Shown here piece by piece: positions 3,746-6,546 of a DNA stretch of 6,546 nucleotides (position 1 is its first letter; each line of letters begins with the position of its first letter). This stretch comes from Archaeoglobaceae archaeon. GTDB taxonomy: Archaea; Halobacteriota; Archaeoglobi; Archaeoglobales; Archaeoglobaceae. The position numbers and the translations under genes were made by a program. Location: assembly GCA_027016055.1 (NCBI GenBank), contig JALWBF010000183.1:1-6546 (forward strand), written 5' to 3'. The notes under the pieces were generated by a model. It was not told where the DNA came from and searched no databases. It saw only the letters and a program-made list of their open reading frames with translations.

Positions 3746-6546
3746 TTATCTCAATCGGATCGCCGTAACCATCGATGAGTCCTCACCCCTTGTAACACCT
3801 ATTATCGCATCGGCCATTTCGAGCATAGGCTTCCTAAGAGAAATTACGATGAACTGGGCATCCTTCGAAAGCCTCTTTATCATCTTAGCAACTCTGCCAA
3901 CATTCACGCCGTCTAAAAACATGTCGACCTCATCGAAAACGTAGAAAGGAGCCGGCTTATACCTTTGAATTGCGAATATCAAGGCTAAGGCCGCCAAGCT
4001 CTTCTCTCCGCCGCTCATAGCCTCAAGCTTCTGAACCCTCTTCCCGAACGGCTTAAACCTTATGTGCAAACCGCTGTTGAAGGGATCATCCCCGTCCAAA
4101 TACAGCTCTCCCTCCCCGTTCGCAAGCTCCTTAACGATTTCCTTGAAGTTCTCATTTATCGCGTTAAAGACCTTAAAGAATGCTTCTTTCTTCATACGCT
4201 CGTATCTCTTTATTCTATCAATGATTTCCTTTCTTTCCTTCTCAAGTATCGCCTTCTTATTCAGCAGATCGTCCCTCCTCGCTTTGACCTCTTCATATTC
4301 CTGAATGGCCTTCATGTTAACATCGCCGAACTCTGCAATCTGAGCTTCGATCTCCTTAAGCCTTTTCTCAACTATTGCAAGAGGCGGGAGATCTTCAATT
4401 TCAACAGCCTCAAAACCTTCAAGCTCCTTGGAAACCTCATTCAGCTCTCTATTCTTGGCATTTAACCTTTCTTCAATCGCCCTTATTCCGAACTCAGCCT
4501 TCGACCTCTCGCCTTCAAGCCTTCTGATTTCATCCAAAATCTTATCCCTCTCCATTCTTAGCCTCTTAGCTTCCCTGCTTACCTCTTCCTCCTTCTCACT
4601 TAGCTTTTCCAGTTTAAGCTTAAGTTCCTCGATTCTCTTTCTGCCGTTCTCGATTTCCCTACGAATTTCTTCACTTCTAAAATCGATCCGCCTTAATCCA
4701 TCCTCTTTCTCCTCAATGCTTCTTTCTATTTGCTCCCTTCTAAGTTCCGCATTCTTAAGTCTGCTTTCTACGTTCGTCAGAATCTCCTTATTCCTTGAAT
4801 ATTCCTCCTTAAGCTTTTCCAACTCTTCGCTAAGCTTCGCAACTTCGCTATCCTTCATTTTACCTTCAAGACCTTCGATTTCATCCCTAAGCCTTGCAAT
4901 TATTTTCTCTACATCCTTAAGCTCCTCCTCAACCCTCTCAGCTTCGGAATAGAGTTCAGCCATCTCTATCCTTTTTTCGCTGAGCTTGAGCTTTATAGAA
5001 TCCAGAAGCTTTTGGGAGTCTTCAATCTTAGAATTCAATGCCGATATTTCGCTCTTAAGCTGTGCAATTGTCAAATTCAAATCTTCGATTTCGGCTTGTA
5101 TAGACCTTCTTAGATTTTCTTCCCTCTTCAGCTCATCGAATATCTCCTCCTTCCTCCGCATCAAACTGTTGATTTCTTCTTTAAGCTTGCTCTCCTTATT
5201 AAGCAACTCCTTGGAAATCAGAACACCCTTCCTCTTCTGAACGCTTCCGCCGGTGATTATTCCGCTCTTCTCTATTAAATCCCCCTCGAGCGTCACTATC
5301 CTTCTTCCGTCCATTAACCTCTTAGCCGTATCTATGCTATCGACTACCAGCGTATCCCTGTAGATGAATTCGAAGACCGGTTTAAACTTTTTATCGCATT
5401 TTATTAAATTGACGGCATAATCGATTACGCCTTGTTCTCTCAAAATAGAGTAGTCCAAATATAAGCTGACGTTCCTTATCTTGTTCAGAGGTATGAAGCT
5501 CGCTCTACCGCCGTCGATCCTCTTCAGATACTTTATAGCCTCGACCGCATCATCTTCAGTTTCAACAACTATGAACTGCAAGGCGTTTCCGGCAGCTACT
5601 TCCAAAGCTAAGGCGAATTCCTCCTTAACTTCCCCAAGCTGAGCTACAGTTCCGTGAACGTTTCTGAGAATTCCCTTCTCCTTTGCCTCCAAAACCAATT
5701 CTACTGCCTTGGAAAACCTCTCCATTGCCGAAAGCTCAGTCCTGACTTTCGTAAGCTCTATCTCCTTGCTTTTGATTTCTTCCTCAATTCTCGCAAGTTC
5801 ATCCCTTAAGGCGAATATCTTCTTATCTACCTCGTTTCTTCTATCCGTCAAAGCCCTCAATTTCCTTTCCACGCTTTCGAGCTCAGCCTTCTTACGCTTC
5901 AGCTCATCGAATAAGTTTTCGATCTTTATCCTTTCCTTCTCAAGCTCGAGATCGTCGATTTCCATTCCTATTCTTCTTAAGGCTTCAAGCAGTCGATCCC
6001 TCTTTCTTATAAGCTCGCTTCTCCTTTCTTTAAACCTATCAAGCTCCTCCTTCTTGCTGATCAACTTATCGTTCAGCTGTTTAAATTGCTCCCCTACTTC
6101 CTCAAGCTTTATTTTGACTAATTCTATCTTCTGACGATTTTCCTCAACCAAACTGCTTATACTTGCCCTCTGAATCAACAACTCCTCGATTTCCTTCTTA
6201 ACCCCCTCAAGCTCATCCCTCAACTTTGAAATGCTAAGCAAGATCTGCGTTCTCTCCTCTTCGAGCTTTTTCAGTTCATTGCAATATATCTCTTCAGATC
6301 TTTTTATGGCTTCGATTTCAGATTTTATCTTTAAAATCTCATTCTGAATCTGCTTGAATCTAACGTCTCCGATCTTAGCAATCTTCTCCGAAAGCTCTTC
6401 AGCTTTTCCATTCAGCTCCTGAAGTCTAAGGTTGATCTTGATAATATTCTTAGTAAGTTCGTCCTTTTCAAGTTCGAGCTGTTCTATCTCCCTTTCAAGC
6501 GATTCCTTCCTATTTTTTAAGCTTAAATACCTATGGGCTTTAAGAT
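3746..6546 (-). CDS. smc: SMC chromosome condensation ATPase (partial, N-terminal head off the right edge)
   Basis: The frame is open from the right edge to a TAA at 3746-3748: 932 residues, against about 1150-1200 in the family, so about the first 200 residues, with Walker A, lie outside. The TTG at 6241 is internal, since coding (AHRYLSLKNRKES near 6500-6535) continues upstream. The first coiled-coil arm runs from the edge to about 5690. The hinge dimerisation domain spans about 5235-5675, starting GILRNVHGTVAQLGEV and ending EKSGIITGGSV, with the conserved glycine-rich GGRASF and ITGGS. The second arm follows to about 4150, with the family motif GDVNMKAIQEYEEV near 4330. The C-terminal head has the ABC signature EAMSGGEKSLAALAL (about 3985-4025), Walker B FYVFDEVD with D-loop FLDGVN (about 3900-3950) and the end VISLRKPMLEMADAIIGV, as in euryarchaeal SMC. 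It binds DNA and extrudes or entraps loops together with ScpA and ScpB, encoded directly downstream. No frameshift is seen. Confidence 0.97.
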   Translation of the reverse strand, partial: LKAHRYLSLKNRKESLEREIEQLELEKDELTKNIIKINLRLQELNGKAEELSEKIAKIGDVRFKQIQNEILKIKSEIEAIKRSEEIYCNELKKLEEERTQILLSISKLRDELEGVKKEIEELLIQRASISSLVEENRQKIELVKIKLEEVGEQFKQLNDKLISKKEELDRFKERRSELIRKRDRLLEALRRIGMEIDDLELEKERIKIENLFDELKRKKAELESVERKLRALTDRRNEVDKKIFALRDELARIEEEIKSKEIELTKVRTELSAMERFSKAVELVLEAKEKGILRNVHGTVAQLGEVKEEFALALEVAAGNALQFIVVETEDDAVEAIKYLKRIDGGRASFIPLNKIRNVSLYLDYSILREQGVIDYAVNLIKCDKKFKPVFEFIYRDTLVVDSIDTAKRLMDGRRIVTLEGDLIEKSGIITGGSVQKRKGVLISKELLNKESKLKEEINSLMRRKEEIFDELKREENLRRSIQAEIEDLNLTIAQLKSEISALNSKIEDSQKLLDSIKLKLSEKRIEMAELYSEAERVEEELKDVEKIIARLRDEIEGLEGKMKDSEVAKLSEELEKLKEEYSRNKEILTNVESRLKNAELRREQIERSIEEKEDGLRRIDFRSEEIRREIENGRKRIEELKLKLEKLSEKEEEVSREAKRLRMERDKILDEIRRLEGERSKAEFGIRAIEERLNAKNRELNEVSKELEGFEAVEIEDLPPLAIVEKRLKEIEAQIAEFGDVNMKAIQEYEEVKARRDDLLNKKAILEKERKEIIDRIKRYERMKKEAFFKVFNAINENFKEIVKELANGEGELYLDGDDPFNSGLHIRFKPFGKRVQKLEAMSGGEKSLAALALIFAIQRYKPAPFYVFDEVDMFLDGVNVGRVAKMIKRLSKDAQFIVISLRKPMLEMADAIIGVTRGEDSSMVTAIRLR

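Noticed and set aside
4428..4952. Plus-strand Ser/Leu/Phe-rich open frame of 174 codons (and similar ones at 4986-5240 and 5709-6134)
   Set aside because: These are antisense shadows of the Glu/Lys/Arg-rich SMC coiled coil; the low-complexity composition is what that reverse reading gives.
4551..5235. Recurrent polypyrimidine patches (tccctc, ttcctc, aagctc) as possible repeats
   Set aside because: They are irregular and reflect repeated Glu/Lys/Leu/Arg codons of the heptad coiled coil, not a DNA repeat or CRISPR array.
6239..6241. TTG at 6241 as the start of SMC
   Set aside because: The same frame continues with clear coiled-coil coding sequence to the right edge, and an SMC starting here would lack Walker A and most of the first arm.

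Overview
The window looks like chromosomal DNA of a thermophilic euryarchaeon. The SMC and ScpA/ScpB proteins are of archaeal type. Isoleucine ATA and arginine AGA/AGG codons are common. Intact genes start at or very near archaeal TATA boxes, as expected for leaderless transcripts. The carbonic anhydrase is of the Methanosarcina Cam type. An Archaeoglobales-like host is my best guess from this combination, but the sequence alone does not fix the genus.

Layout, left to right. Positions 1-697 (minus) hold most of a SPOUT-class RNA 2'-O-methyltransferase of TrmJ type, cut by the left edge. Positions 694-1009 (minus) hold a broken gene: the Walker A end of a small AAA-type ATPase stops after 82 codons, and a second open frame then runs on into a 4-base ATGA overlap with the methyltransferase start. 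Its promoter appears intact. Positions 1047-1670 (minus) encode a glyoxalase II-like metallo-beta-lactamase-fold hydrolase. A compact 85-bp divergent promoter region separates it from a plus-strand gene (1756-2547) for a secreted, lipid-anchored gamma-class carbonic anhydrase. This gene ends in a T-rich terminator region facing the end of the next cluster.

From 2597 to the right edge, one tightly packed minus-strand cluster, smc-scpA-scpB, encodes the chromosome-condensing SMC complex. The smc gene is cut at the right edge; its visible part includes coiled coil, hinge, second coiled coil and the C-terminal ATPase half (signature motif, Walker B). The gaps between these genes are 2 and 4 bases, which suggests co-translation of the three subunits.

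The points most worth a second look are the broken ATPase that keeps its promoter and its coupling to the methyltransferase, the missing conventional start for the conserved first helix of ScpA, and a Tyr-to-His change at a studied active-site position in the carbonic anhydrase. I see no CRISPR array, insertion sequence, tRNA or rRNA, and nothing that clearly amounts to an undescribed system.
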